A stretch of DNA of 64,000 nucleotides, taken from Pseudogulbenkiania ferrooxidans 2002. Lineage in GTDB: Bacteria; Pseudomonadota; Gammaproteobacteria; Burkholderiales; Chromobacteriaceae. Each line of letters starts with the position of its first letter. The stretch's first letter is position 1. Position numbers and translations under genes: made by a program. The stretch spans positions 1 to 64,000 of the forward strand of contig NZ_ACIS01000007.1 in the NCBI RefSeq assembly GCF_000174355.1, read 5' to 3'. Shown one piece after another: positions 1-11,448 of the stretch. The notes below the pieces were generated by a model. It made no database searches. It was not told where the DNA came from and worked only from the letters and a program-made list of their open reading frames with translations.

Positions 1-708
1 CAAGCGGCGTGACGCGGCCGCAGCTGGAGCACGCCATCGCCGTGCTGTTGAGCCGCCCGCCGGCCAGCTTCACGCTGGCCGAAGCGCAAGCAGCGCCGGC
101 GCTGCCGCTGCTGCCGGCCGGGCTGCCGTCGCAGCTGTTGGAGCGGCGCCCGACATCGCCGCCGCCGAGCGCCGCGTCGCGCCGCCAACGCCGCCATCGG
201 CGTCGCCAAGGCCGGCTACTTCCCGAGCCTGACGCTGGCCGCCAGCGGCGGCTACGCCGGCGCCAGCCTGGCCGACTGGTTCAGCCTGCCGGCGCGCTTC
301 TGGTCGCTCGGGCCGCAACTGGCGGCGACATTGTTCGACGGCGGCCTGACCCGCGCCAAGACCGCCGAGGCCACCGCCGCCTACGACGCCAGCGTCGCCA
401 ACTACCGCCAGACCGTGCTGCAGGGCTTCCAGGAAGTGGAGGACTCGCTCACCGCGATCCGCCTGCTCGATCAGCAGGCGGCGTTGCAGGTGGAAACGCT
501 GGCCGCCGCGCGCGAGGCCGAGACCATCGCCCGCAACCAGTACCAGGCCGGCCTGGTGAGTTATCTGGACGTGGTCACGGTGCAGAGCACGCGCCTGTCC
601 GCCGAGCAGAACGGACTCGCCATCCTCGCCAGCCAGCTCGCGGCGCGGGTGGCGCTGATCAAGGCGCTGGGAGGAGGGTGGCAGGCGTCGCCGCCTGCGG
701 CAGGGTGA
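1..708 (+). pseudogene. RND efflux outer-membrane factor (NodT/OprM family), 3' part, frameshifted
   Basis: C-terminal part of a TolC-like outer-membrane channel lipoprotein of a tripartite RND pump; the 5' end lies outside the window. The N-terminal stretch reads in one frame to about base 152 (ending LPSQLLERRP, the family's usual motif before DIAAAERR), moves to a second frame for about 28 bases, then to a third from about base 181 to the stop at 706-708. Each step is explained by one missing base, near 151 (CCCGAC, expected CCCGGAC) and near 180 (GTCGCG, expected GTCGCCG). The last frame is typical of the family: LFDGGLTRAK, QGFQEVEDSL, QYQAGLVSYLDVV. Its 3' end overlaps the convergent histidine kinase by 50 bp. 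Two single-base losses within 30 bp of GC-rich sequence may be base-calling errors rather than true decay. Confidence 0.8.
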
Positions 709-1990
709 TGCGCACGCGGAAGCCGCCCTCCGGGGCGTCTTCCAGGAACAGCGCGCCGCCGTGCTGCTTGACGATGCGCGCCACGATGGCGAGGCCCAGG
801 CCGCTGCCGCCGTCGGTGCCGCGGTGTTCGGCCAACCTTTCGAACGGCGCCAGCGCGTTCTCGCGCTGCGCCGGGGCGATGCCGCTGCCCCGGTCGCTCA
901 CCGTCAGCGTCACCGTGGTCATGTCGGCGTCCACCCCCACCCGTACCGGCGGGCGGCCGTAGCGCCGCGCGTTCTCGATCAGGTTGGTGAGCAGGCGCTC
1001 CAGCGCCAGCGCGTCGGCCTCGATTTCCGGCTCGGCGCCGCGCCGCAGCCCCACCTCCATGCCCTCGCGGCGGAAGCGCGCCACCACGCTGGCGGCCAGT
1101 TCCGCCAGCGCCACCGGTTCGCGCCGGCTGGTCTCCTCGCTGCGCGCGAAGTCGACGAACTGGCGCACGATGCGCGACAGCTCGTCGATGTCGGCCAGCA
1201 TGTCGTCCTTGTCCTGGCTGTTCTGCTGCAGCTCCACTGTCAACTTGAGCCGGGTCAGCGGCGTGCGCAGGTCGTGCGACAGCCCGGCCAGCATCAGCCG
1301 CCGCTCGCGCGCCGCGTCGTCCAGCGCCTCGGCCATGCGGTTGAAGCGCTTGGCCAGCACGCGCACCTCGCTCGGGCCGGACGGCGGCACCGGCTCCGGC
1401 TTGTAGCCGCTCTCCAGCTGGCGTGCCGCGTGCGCCAGATCGGTGAGCGGGCGCGTCACGCGCCACGCCAGCACCGAGGCGGCCAGGATCGCCAAGAGCG
1501 AGAACAGCAGGCCGCCCAGCAGCACCGGCGACACCGACGGCGGGATGTAGCGTCCCACCGGCATCACCAGCCAGTAGCGCTGGCCGATCACCTGCACGTC
1601 GAGCCAGATCTCCTGGCGCTCGGTCTGTTGTGCCCACAGTACCGTCACCGGCTCGTTCATGCCGAGCGACAAGCGTTCTTGCAGCGATTGCCCCAGCGAG
1701 GGAAGGCTGGTCAGGAAGCGCTGGTCCTGGCGCGAGGCGGCCGGCAGCAGACGCGGGAAGCCGGGGCGGTTGTAGGCGATGAGGAAGTCCACCCGTTGCA
1801 GCGGGGTGAGATTGTCGAGCGCCCCCTCCAGGTCGGCCAGGGTATCGATCACCTGGGCGTAGAGCTGGTCGGCCAGCAGATGCTCGCGCTGGCGCGCGCT
1901 CATCCACAGCGTGAAGGCCTGGCTGGCCAGCACCACCAGCACCACCAGCAAGGCGAGACGGAAGAACAGCGAGCCGAGCAGACGGCGCAA
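659..1990 (-). CDS. envZ: Sensor histidine kinase, EnvZ type
   Basis: Inner-membrane sensor kinase of 443 aa, partner of the OmpR-type regulator just upstream. The chosen start is a TTG at 1990-1988: it is preceded by AAGGAG at good spacing, and that Shine-Dalgarno overlaps the regulator's stop codon, so the two genes are translationally close. Order of domains: membrane segment about residues 6-30, periplasmic sensor, second membrane segment about 155-178, HAMP (FNRMAEALDD), H-box SHDLRTP with phospho-acceptor His at residue 239, N-box NLIENARRYG, G-boxes DRGSGI and GSGLGLAI. This matches EnvZ size and layout. Its 3' end overlaps the efflux gene on the other strand. The stimulus cannot be read from sequence; osmotic or envelope signals are inferred from family only. 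Confidence 0.85.
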   Translation of the reverse strand: MRRLLGSLFFRLALLVVLVVLASQAFTLWMSARQREHLLADQLYAQVIDTLADLEGALDNLTPLQRVDFLIAYNRPGFPRLLPAASRQDQRFLTSLPSLGQSLQERLSLGMNEPVTVLWAQQTERQEIWLDVQVIGQRYWLVMPVGRYIPPSVSPVLLGGLLFSLLAILAASVLAWRVTRPLTDLAHAARQLESGYKPEPVPPSGPSEVRVLAKRFNRMAEALDDAARERRLMLAGLSHDLRTPLTRLKLTVELQQNSQDKDDMLADIDELSRIVRQFVDFARSEETSRREPVALAELAASVVARFRREGMEVGLRRGAEPEIEADALALERLLTNLIENARRYGRPPVRVGVDADMTTVTLTVSDRGSGIAPAQRENALAPFERLAEHRGTDGGSGLGLAIVARIVKQHGGALFLEDAPEGGFRVRITLPQAATPATLLPAP

Positions 1991-2000
1991 CGCGTGCTCC

Positions 2001-2726
2001 TTATTCTCGTGGCGCGCCGTCGGGCACGAACACGTAACCGTAGCCCCACACCGTCTGGATGTAGCGCGGGCCACCTTCATCGGTGTCGAGCGCGCGGCGC
2101 AGGCGCGAGATGTGCACGTCGATGCTGCGGTCGAGCGATTCGCCGTTGCCCTTGCCCAGTGCCATCTCCATCAGCTGCTCGCGCGTCATCGGTCGGCGCG
2201 GGTGGCTCGCCAGCACCGCCAGCACCGCGTACTCGGCGCTGGTCAGCGTCACCACCTTGTCCTGGTGGGTCAGCTCGCGCCGCCCGAGGTGCAGCGTGAA
2301 CGGCCCGAACTCGATGGCGTCGCCCTCCTCGTGGCGTGCCGCCAGCGCCGGCGTGGCGTTGTGGCGGCGCAGCACCGACTGGATGCGCGCCACCAGCTCG
2401 CGCGGGTTGAACGGCTTGGGCAGGTAGTCGTCGGCGCCCATCTCGAGGCCGAGGATGCGGTCGATGTCCTCGCCGCGCGCGGTGAGCATGATCACCGGCA
2501 CCATCTCGCCCTGCGCGCGCAGCCGGCGCACCACCGCCAGCCCGTCCTCGCCCGGCATCATCACGTCGAGCACCATCAGGTCGGGGCGGTTGCGCGCCAG
2601 CTTGCGCTGCAGTTCGCGCGCGTCCGGCAGCGTGTCCACGGTGTAGCCCTGCTGGCCGAGGTAGCGCACCAGGAGGTCGCGTAGTTTGGCGTCGTCGTCG
2701 ACGACCAGGATTTTGCTGTTTTCCAT
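2001..2726 (-). CDS. ompR: OmpR-family response regulator
   Basis: 241-aa DNA-binding response regulator. The receiver domain (about 1-120) has the acidic pocket VVDDD (residues 8-12), phospho-acceptor Asp54 in LDVMMPGEDG, the switch Thr in LTARGED and Lys in YLPKPFNPREL. The C-terminal winged helix (about 140-235) carries SIDVHISRLRRAL and the wing IQTVWGYGYVF. Length and motifs are those of OmpR. It is first in a two-gene unit with the kinase. The upstream region (2727-2894) is shared divergently with a small exported protein, an obvious candidate target. The Shine-Dalgarno is weak; ATG at 2726 is the only start that keeps the first beta strand. Confidence 0.9.
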   Translation of the reverse strand: MENSKILVVDDDAKLRDLLVRYLGQQGYTVDTLPDARELQRKLARNRPDLMVLDVMMPGEDGLAVVRRLRAQGEMVPVIMLTARGEDIDRILGLEMGADDYLPKPFNPRELVARIQSVLRRHNATPALAARHEEGDAIEFGPFTLHLGRRELTHQDKVVTLTSAEYAVLAVLASHPRRPMTREQLMEMALGKGNGESLDRSIDVHISRLRRALDTDEGGPRYIQTVWGYGYVFVPDGAPRE

Positions 2727-2894
2727 AATGCCAAGAGTAGCGTGTCGCGGTAGCGGGTGTCAGCCCGGAAAGTAAACAGATTTTACATCGTGCCGCCGGC
2801 TTCAAACTCGTTAACACTTGGCGCGGATTTGCACACGGTTCGGCAACACCCGCCCCCTACACTGGCAGCATCCCCTCGCTGTCAGGAGTTCCCC

Positions 2895-3122
2895 ATGATC
2901 CGCACTACCGTTCCGCTCGTGCTGCTGGCCATGCTCGGCGGTGGCGCCCTGGGCCTCTGGGTCGGTGCCCCGCAGCCGTCAGCGGCTACCCCGTTCTCCC
3001 CCGCCGCGCTGTCCCGCACGCCGGTGCAGCAGCAGCGCCCCGCGCTCGCCCCCCCGAGCCGGGAGCGCTACCCGGAACTCGGCTGGCGCGCCAATCAGCG
3101 GCCGTTCGAGGCCGACGTCTGA
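2895..3122 (+). CDS. Small membrane-anchored or exported protein, unknown
   Basis: 75 aa. I do not recognise it. ATG at 2895 is preceded by AGGAG (2884-2888). The N-terminus has a hydrophobic stretch (about residues 5-24, rich in Leu, Ala, Gly) that could be a signal anchor or an uncleaved signal peptide. The rest is Pro/Gln/Arg rich and ends ELGWRANQRPFEADV. It is divergent from ompR, so regulation by OmpR is plausible, but this is inference. Confidence 0.55.
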   Translation: MIRTTVPLVLLAMLGGGALGLWVGAPQPSAATPFSPAALSRTPVQQQRPALAPPSRERYPELGWRANQRPFEADV

Positions 3123-3185
3123 ACCCTGCCGATATCATGCATGCGACGGATGGCAGGTCCGCTTGGCACAGGATAGAATGAAAGC

Positions 3186-3572
3186 ATGAAACATCGCGTC
3201 TTCGCCGGTTTGGCGGCTTGTCTCGTTCTGGTTCTGGCGCCGCCGGCGTTGGCCGGCCGGCATGGGCCTCCCGGTGGCGGGATGGACGGCGGCGGTTTCT
3301 CGCCGCCGGGCTGGATGCAGGCCGGCCGGGGCCAGGATGGCCAAGGCCAGGACGGCGACATGCGGCGGCTGCGCGAGCTGCGCCTCAAGGAAGCCATTCG
3401 CAATGGCGACCTGAGCCGCGAAGAAGCCCGCCAGCAGCGCCCGTCGCCGCGCGAATACTGGCCGTTTGCGCCAGGCAACTCGGCCGGGGAAGGCCCGGGT
3501 GCTCCGGATAACAAGAGACGCTACTGGCGCGACAAGCGGCGACAAGCCAACGAACGCGACCGTGGCGATTGA
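3186..3572 (+). CDS. Secreted Gly-rich small protein, unknown
   Basis: 128 aa with a clear signal peptide (MKHRVFAGLAACLVLVLAPP, cleavage probably after PALA). The mature part starts Gly/Pro rich (RHGPPGGGMDGGG), has GQDGQGQDGD, then an amphipathic charged stretch with RRLRELRLKEAIRNGDLSRE, and ends strongly basic/acidic (RRYWRDKRRQANERDRGD). The helical segment recalls small periplasmic scaffold or chaperone-like proteins, but there is no LTxxQ motif, so I do not assign it to CpxP/Spy. It follows the 75-aa gene on the same strand by 63 bp. Confidence 0.6.
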   Translation: MKHRVFAGLAACLVLVLAPPALAGRHGPPGGGMDGGGFSPPGWMQAGRGQDGQGQDGDMRRLRELRLKEAIRNGDLSREEARQQRPSPREYWPFAPGNSAGEGPGAPDNKRRYWRDKRRQANERDRGD

Positions 3573-3677
3573 CAGCCTGCAACCGCAGGGCAAGGGGGCA
3601 ACGCAGCGTGAAGGCCGTGGAGGCCTGCGCTGTACATGACCACCGCCTGAAGGAAGTCGGCTTCACAAGGGGGATGG

Positions 3678-4124
3678 ATGCTGCGGCGACAGATGCTGGC
3701 CATGGGGGTGATGGCGCTGTTGTCAGGCTGGCCGATGACGGGCTGGTCGGCGGAGCCGTTGGCGCTTTCCTGTAGCCAGAGCATCGCCCCGCAGCGCTGC
3801 GAGCTGATGCGCTTGGGCCAGTTGTCGTGTTCCGACCTGCCGCTCGAGCACCAGCGCGAATGCGAGCAGCTGTTCACCCCGCCCCTCAACTGCTTCCGCA
3901 GCCGCGACCCCCGTGCCTGCCAGGCCCTGCAGCAGGCGCAGCAGGCTTGCGATTCACAGCGCGGCGAGGCGCGCCGGGTGTGCATCCGCGAGCGCCTGCC
4001 GGCACCGGACTGCACCCGTGCCGCCGCGCCCGAGCGCTGCCGCCAGCGGGCGGAGGCGGAACAGGCCTGCAGCGAACGCTACGGCGCGGACTACCGCGAG
4101 TGCGTCGCCAAGGCGATGCGTTGA
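3678..4124 (+). CDS. Exported protein made of three 40-residue four-cysteine repeats
   Basis: 148 aa; ATG at 3678 has AAGGGGG just upstream. The N-terminal 24 residues look like a signal peptide (hydrophobic core, ending GWSA). The mature protein has 12 cysteines, at residues 32, 41, 51, 62, 72, 81, 91, 102, 112, 121, 131 and 142. The spacings 9-10-11-10 repeat exactly three times, and a Pro lies at 38, 78 and 118, so the mature chain is three tandem 40-residue units of the form C-x8-C-x9-C-x10-C-x9. Between cysteines the sequence is charged and helix-prone. CX9C helical hairpins (CHCH-like) come to mind, but the spacing is not identical and I assign no function. Presumably periplasmic with disulfides. 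A strong bidirectional terminator follows. Confidence 0.7.
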   Translation: MLRRQMLAMGVMALLSGWPMTGWSAEPLALSCSQSIAPQRCELMRLGQLSCSDLPLEHQRECEQLFTPPLNCFRSRDPRACQALQQAQQACDSQRGEARRVCIRERLPAPDCTRAAAPERCRQRAEAEQACSERYGADYRECVAKAMR

Positions 4125-4143
4125 CCCATCCCGCGATAAATAC

Positions 4144-4186
4144 AAAAAAGTGGCCGACCCCGTGCGGGCGTCGGCCACTTTTTTTG
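4144..4186. terminator. Bidirectional intrinsic terminator
   Basis: Perfect 14-bp stem: AAAAAGTGGCCGAC (4145-4158) pairs with GTCGGCCACTTTTT (4170-4183), with A-run and T-run on the outer sides. It lies between the convergent Cys-repeat gene and the quinone oxidoreductase and can serve both. Confidence 0.9.
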
Positions 4187-4228
4187 CCCAAGAGCCTGAA
4201 CAGGCGCTAAAGCAAACGGCGCGCGGTT

Positions 4229-5203
4229 TTACGGCAGCAGGATCAGCGAACCGGTGGTGCGGCGCCCTTCCAGGTCGCGGTGCGCCTGGGCCGCGTCGGC
4301 CAGGGCGTAGCGGTGCGACGGGGCAACCTGCACCGCGCCGGCCCGCACCCGCTCGAACAGCGCGTTGGCCGATTCCTCCAGCTCGGCGCGGCTGGCGGTG
4401 TAGTCGCCCAGGCGGGGGCGGGTGAAGTACAGCGAGCCCTTCTGCGCCAACAGCAGCGGGGCGAATGACGGCACCGCGCCGGAGGCGTTGCCGAAGCTGA
4501 CAAACATGCCGCGCGGTGCCAGGCAGTTCAGCGAGATTTCGAAGGTATCCTTGCCCACCGAGTCGTACACCACCGGCACGCCCTGTCCGGCGGTGATCTC
4601 GCGCACCCGCTCCACCACGTTCTCGGTACTGTAGTTGATGACGTGGGCGCAGCCCAGCTCGCGGGCCCGCTGCGCTTTGGCGTCCGAGCCCACCGTGCCG
4701 ATCACGTTGACGCCGAGCGAACTCAGCCACTGCACCGCGATCTGCCCGACGCCGCCGGCGGCGGCGTGCCACAGTACGGTCTGGCCCGGCTGCACCGGGT
4801 AGGTGCGACGAATCAGGTACTCCACGGTCATGCCCTGCAGCATCATGCAGGCCGCCTGTTCGTCGCCGATCTCGTCCGGCAGCTTCACCAGCACCGCCGC
4901 CGGGATCAGGCGCTCGCCGCTGTAGGCACCGAGCGGGCCGCCGCAGTAGGCGACCCGGTCGCCCACCCGCACCTGCTCGACGCCGGCGCCCACCGCCTCG
5001 ACCACCCCGGCCGCCTCGGTGCCGAGCCCGGACGGCAGGCTGGCCGGGTAGAGCCCGCTGCGCACGTAGGTGTCGATGAAGTTGACGCCGATGGCGCTAT
5101 GGCGCAGCCGCACTTCGCCCGGTCCGGGCGCGCCCACTTCCACGGTTTCGGTCTGCAGCACCTCGGGTCCACCGGTCTGGTAAAAGCGGATGGCAAGCGT
5201 CAT
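4229..5203 (-). CDS. qor: NADPH:quinone oxidoreductase (zeta-crystallin type)
   Basis: 324-aa zinc-free medium-chain dehydrogenase/reductase that transfers electrons from NADPH to quinones in the cytosol. ATG at 5203 follows GAGGAG. The N-terminal GroES-like domain contains GVNFIDTYVRSGLYP, typical of the QOR subfamily, and lacks the zinc-binding cysteines of alcohol dehydrogenases. The Rossmann domain has AAAGGVGQIAVQW and later VYDSVGKDTF and FGNASG. The C-terminus ends with the common RRTTGSLILLP. Length equals E. coli Qor (327 aa). Confidence 0.88.
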   Translation of the reverse strand: MTLAIRFYQTGGPEVLQTETVEVGAPGPGEVRLRHSAIGVNFIDTYVRSGLYPASLPSGLGTEAAGVVEAVGAGVEQVRVGDRVAYCGGPLGAYSGERLIPAAVLVKLPDEIGDEQAACMMLQGMTVEYLIRRTYPVQPGQTVLWHAAAGGVGQIAVQWLSSLGVNVIGTVGSDAKAQRARELGCAHVINYSTENVVERVREITAGQGVPVVYDSVGKDTFEISLNCLAPRGMFVSFGNASGAVPSFAPLLLAQKGSLYFTRPRLGDYTASRAELEESANALFERVRAGAVQVAPSHRYALADAAQAHRDLEGRRTTGSLILLP

Positions 5204-5315
5204 GTCGGGTCTCCTCAAGCGATGTCGATCTAGGTCGGCATAGTGTCGCGGCGGCGCCGGCCGCGCAATGGCCGTGGCAGAACAGGCTGTTTCGCGCAGC
5301 GAACAGCGGGCGGCG

Positions 5316-5909
5316 TTACGTCTCGTCCACCCGTTCCCTGCGCTCGTCGCCCGCCCACGCCAGCACCCCCGGCAGGCATTCCGGCCAGCGGGCCAGGCGG
5401 TGATCGTCGCCAAAGAACACGGTCTGGCGCGCACCGCGGTAGTGGCGCACCGCCTCGCGCCAGTCCAGCACCTCGTCGGCGGTGCCCAGCACCAGCCAGT
5501 AGCGCTCCGCGTTGGGCCGCTCCACGGCGAGCCGGCGCAGCGCCGTCAGGTCGGCCTCGCCGAGCGTGTACTGCTCGCCGGTATAGGGGTTGGTCTGTGG
5601 CCCGATATAGGCGGCCAGCGAGCGGTCGGGGCGTACCGCCGGGTTGATCAGCACCGCGCGCAGCCCCAGCGCCTCGGCCAGCCAGCTGGCGTAGAACCCC
5701 CCCAGCGAACTGCCGATCAGCAGCGTGTCCGCCGGCAGCCTCTGCAGCAGCGCCGTGGCGGCGGCGATGGCATCGGCCGGGTGTGGCGGCAGGCGCGGGC
5801 AGTGAAACGTTTCGGCCAACCCGCACTGGTCGAGAAAGGCCGCGGTTTCTCGCGCCTTGGCCGAGTGTTCGCTGGAATTGAAACCGTGCAGATAGACGAT
5901 GTGTGGCAT
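5316..5909 (-). CDS. yqiA: YqiA-family alpha/beta hydrolase (esterase)
   Basis: 197-aa small serine esterase of the YqiA/YcfP family. It begins MPHIVYLHGFNSS (oxyanion-hole strand) and has the nucleophile elbow IGSSLGGFYA with Ser68, the acid in GTADEVLDW and the catalytic His in FFGDDHRL, i.e. a complete triad. In enterobacteria yqiA sits next to parE; here the neighbours are qor and pagL, so context adds nothing about substrate. Confidence 0.85.
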   Translation of the reverse strand: MPHIVYLHGFNSSEHSAKARETAAFLDQCGLAETFHCPRLPPHPADAIAAATALLQRLPADTLLIGSSLGGFYASWLAEALGLRAVLINPAVRPDRSLAAYIGPQTNPYTGEQYTLGEADLTALRRLAVERPNAERYWLVLGTADEVLDWREAVRHYRGARQTVFFGDDHRLARWPECLPGVLAWAGDERRERVDET

Positions 5910-5919
5910 GGCTGACCTG

Positions 5920-6062
5920 AGAACGTGTTTACGATCTTGCTGCGCATCCCTGATCGGGGCTCATGTGCTGCTCGGAATCCTCATGTACTCTAGTACATTC
6001 CGGTTCTTGCGCTGCTCTTCACCCCGCTGAGGGCTGCTCGCGACAGATCGTGAACAGGTTCT
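5920..6062. repeat. MITE-like palindromic element, copy 1
   Basis: About 143 bp with imperfect 18-bp terminal inverted repeats: left AGAACGTGTTTACGATCT, right AGATCGTGAACAGGTTCT (16 of 18 match after reverse complement). Inside: CCCTGATCGGGGCTCATG, TCCTCATGTAC, GTACATTCCGG and CCGCTGAGGG-type segments shared with the copies at 26309, 27073 and 47756. No coding capacity. It fills the gap between yqiA and pagL. Confidence 0.8.
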
Positions 6063-6200
6063 GTAAGCGAGGTTGGTGAAAGGGACGGGGCCGGCATGGA
6101 AGGCGGATGAGCGCATCGCCTTGTGCATGACATGCGGACCACTATACTTTTTTTAACTGGCCTTTGTCCGTCACCGGTCTGCCGTCAAAGGATGCCGATA

Positions 6201-6716
6201 ATGAAAACAAGTACCATCGTCGCCGGCTTGCTGTTCACCGTTGCCCTGATGCCTGCCGCCCAGGCGCTCGATCTGTCGCTGTCGCTGGGGAAAAGCGGGG
6301 AGGGGTCCGATTATTACCGCCTAGGCCTGCAGCAGGACTTCACCCAGAGCTGGTGGAACAGCCCCACCGGCCGCCTCACCGGCTACTGGGACGTCGGCCT
6401 GACCCACTGGGCCGGCGACCAGGCCGCCAGCAACCAGACGCTGTCGTTCTCGCCGGTGCTGGTCTACGAATTCAGCAACAGCGACATCCGTCCCTTCGTC
6501 GAGGCCGGCATCGGGCTCGCCGCGTTCCGCCATACCCAGGTCGAGGATCACCAGCTGGGCAGCGCGCTGCAGCTCGAGGACCGCATCGGCATCGGCCTGC
6601 GTTTCGGCACCCGCCACGCCCTCGGCCTGCGCGCCATCCATTACTCCAACGCCGGACTCAAGCAGCCCAACGACGGCATCGAGGCCTATTCGCTGTACTA
6701 CCAGCTGCGTTACTGA
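6201..6716 (+). CDS. pagL: Lipid A 3-O-deacylase PagL
   Basis: 171-aa outer-membrane beta-barrel enzyme that removes the 3-O acyl chain of lipid A. ATG at 6201 has AAGGA at 6188-6192; an in-frame ATG at 6192 overlaps that site and is less likely. Signal peptide to about residue 22 (PAAQA). The catalytic triad is intact: His147-x-Ser149 in RAIHYSNAG and Glu161, the same H-x-S and S-to-E spacing as Pseudomonas PagL. It ends in an aromatic residue (YYQLRY), as expected for an outer-membrane barrel. No two-component genes are adjacent that would point to its control. Confidence 0.92.
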   Translation: MKTSTIVAGLLFTVALMPAAQALDLSLSLGKSGEGSDYYRLGLQQDFTQSWWNSPTGRLTGYWDVGLTHWAGDQAASNQTLSFSPVLVYEFSNSDIRPFVEAGIGLAAFRHTQVEDHQLGSALQLEDRIGIGLRFGTRHALGLRAIHYSNAGLKQPNDGIEAYSLYYQLRY

Positions 6717-6735
6717 TGGCGTGGCCGCGCTGTGC

Positions 6736-7503
6736 TCAATTGGCCTGCCACTGATAGGCCTTGAGAATGGTCTTGAGCTTGCCGCTCTTGTGCAGCCGGG
6801 CGATGGCCTGGTTCAGCTCGGTCACGCTGTAGCGGCTGGCCGGGGCCACCGCGCACATGGTCGGCATGGTGGACACCACCACCGGCAGCATCTCCAGCTT
6901 GCGCGCCTCGAACGGGTAGCTGCGCGCCCAGTAGGCGAATTCCAGTTCGGAATGGATGGCGACGTCGATCAGTTTCTTCTGCAGCGATTTCATCAACAGC
7001 TCGATGCGCGCTTCGTCCACGCGCGTGGCCTGGCCGCTGGCCCACAGCGCCTCCACCGCCGGATAGTGGTAACCGCGCGTGGTGCCGATGCGCTTGCCCG
7101 CCAGTTCTTCCAGGTGCCGCAGCGGGTGGTTCGACCTGAGCGCGATCAGCCGTTCCACCTGCGGGTACAGCTCCTGGGTCCAGCCCAGGCGGCTGGCGTT
7201 GCCGTACCACAAGGGGTTGGCGTTGCAGTGGATGTCGACCTTGTTGGCCTCGATGTTCTGCTCCACCCGCTTGCGCGACACCACGATGAATTGCGCCGTG
7301 GTGCCCAGCTCTTCTGCCAGTGCCGTCCCCAGTTCCTTGTACAGGCCGCCCACCAGCCCCTGCTGCGGATCGCTGGCCAGCTCCACGATGGGCGGGCCGT
7401 CCGAATCCGACACGCCGATGCGTAATACCGCTGCCGCCTGCGCGGACAGTCCCCCCCCTAAGGCCAGCACCATCGCCAGCACTGGTTTATGCGCCCTGAA
7501 CAT
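6736..7503 (-). CDS. Periplasmic solute-binding protein (SBP_bac_3 type), orphan
   Basis: 255 aa with a signal peptide (hydrophobic core VLAMVLALGGGLSA, cleavage near AQA). The mature chain begins with the family's first strand VLRIGVSDSDGPPIVE, followed by GGLYKELGTALAEELG and the second-lobe motif GKRIGTTRGYHYPA, then LMKSLQKKLIDVAIHSE. This is the amino-acid-type periplasmic binding fold. No permease or ATPase gene lies nearby, so it may serve a distant transporter or be a stand-alone sensor protein. The ligand is unknown. It is convergent with pagL (19-bp gap) and divergent from metH. Confidence 0.8.
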   Translation of the reverse strand: MFRAHKPVLAMVLALGGGLSAQAAAVLRIGVSDSDGPPIVELASDPQQGLVGGLYKELGTALAEELGTTAQFIVVSRKRVEQNIEANKVDIHCNANPLWYGNASRLGWTQELYPQVERLIALRSNHPLRHLEELAGKRIGTTRGYHYPAVEALWASGQATRVDEARIELLMKSLQKKLIDVAIHSELEFAYWARSYPFEARKLEMLPVVVSTMPTMCAVAPASRYSVTELNQAIARLHKSGKLKTILKAYQWQAN

Positions 7504-7615
7504 AAGCTTCTGCTCTCTTCTTCTTAAAGGTTGGCGGGTTCGGTACGGACAGCATGGTAAGATGCCAGACCGATGACGCCACCTTCCCGTTTTAGACGAT
7601 AACCACTTGTTTGCC

Positions 7616-11334
<3,719 letters not shown>

Positions 11335-11399
11335 ACCTTACCGCTCGCACCGGGCGATGCGCCGCCGTGATGCCAAGCCGGGACGTGTCCGGCTCAACA

Positions 11400-11427
11400 G
11401 AAACCGCCCGTCAAGGGCGGTTTTTTG
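11400..11427. terminator. Intrinsic terminator after metH
   Basis: AAACCGCCC (11401-11409) pairs with GGGCGGTTT, followed by TTTTTT to 11426. It lies between convergent metH and the cystathionine gamma-lyase/synthase gene. Confidence 0.85.
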
Positions 11428-11448
11428 CTTGATGGCGAGACGGGCCGC

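Noticed and set aside
9-962. A 317-aa Arg/Pro-rich open frame at the left edge
   Set aside because: Only its first 48 or so codons fit the efflux family; the rest is the wrong frame after a one-base loss and overlaps the kinase.
3186-3572. CpxP/Spy-type periplasmic chaperone
   Set aside because: Charged helix and exported, but no LTxxQ motifs and very Gly-rich.
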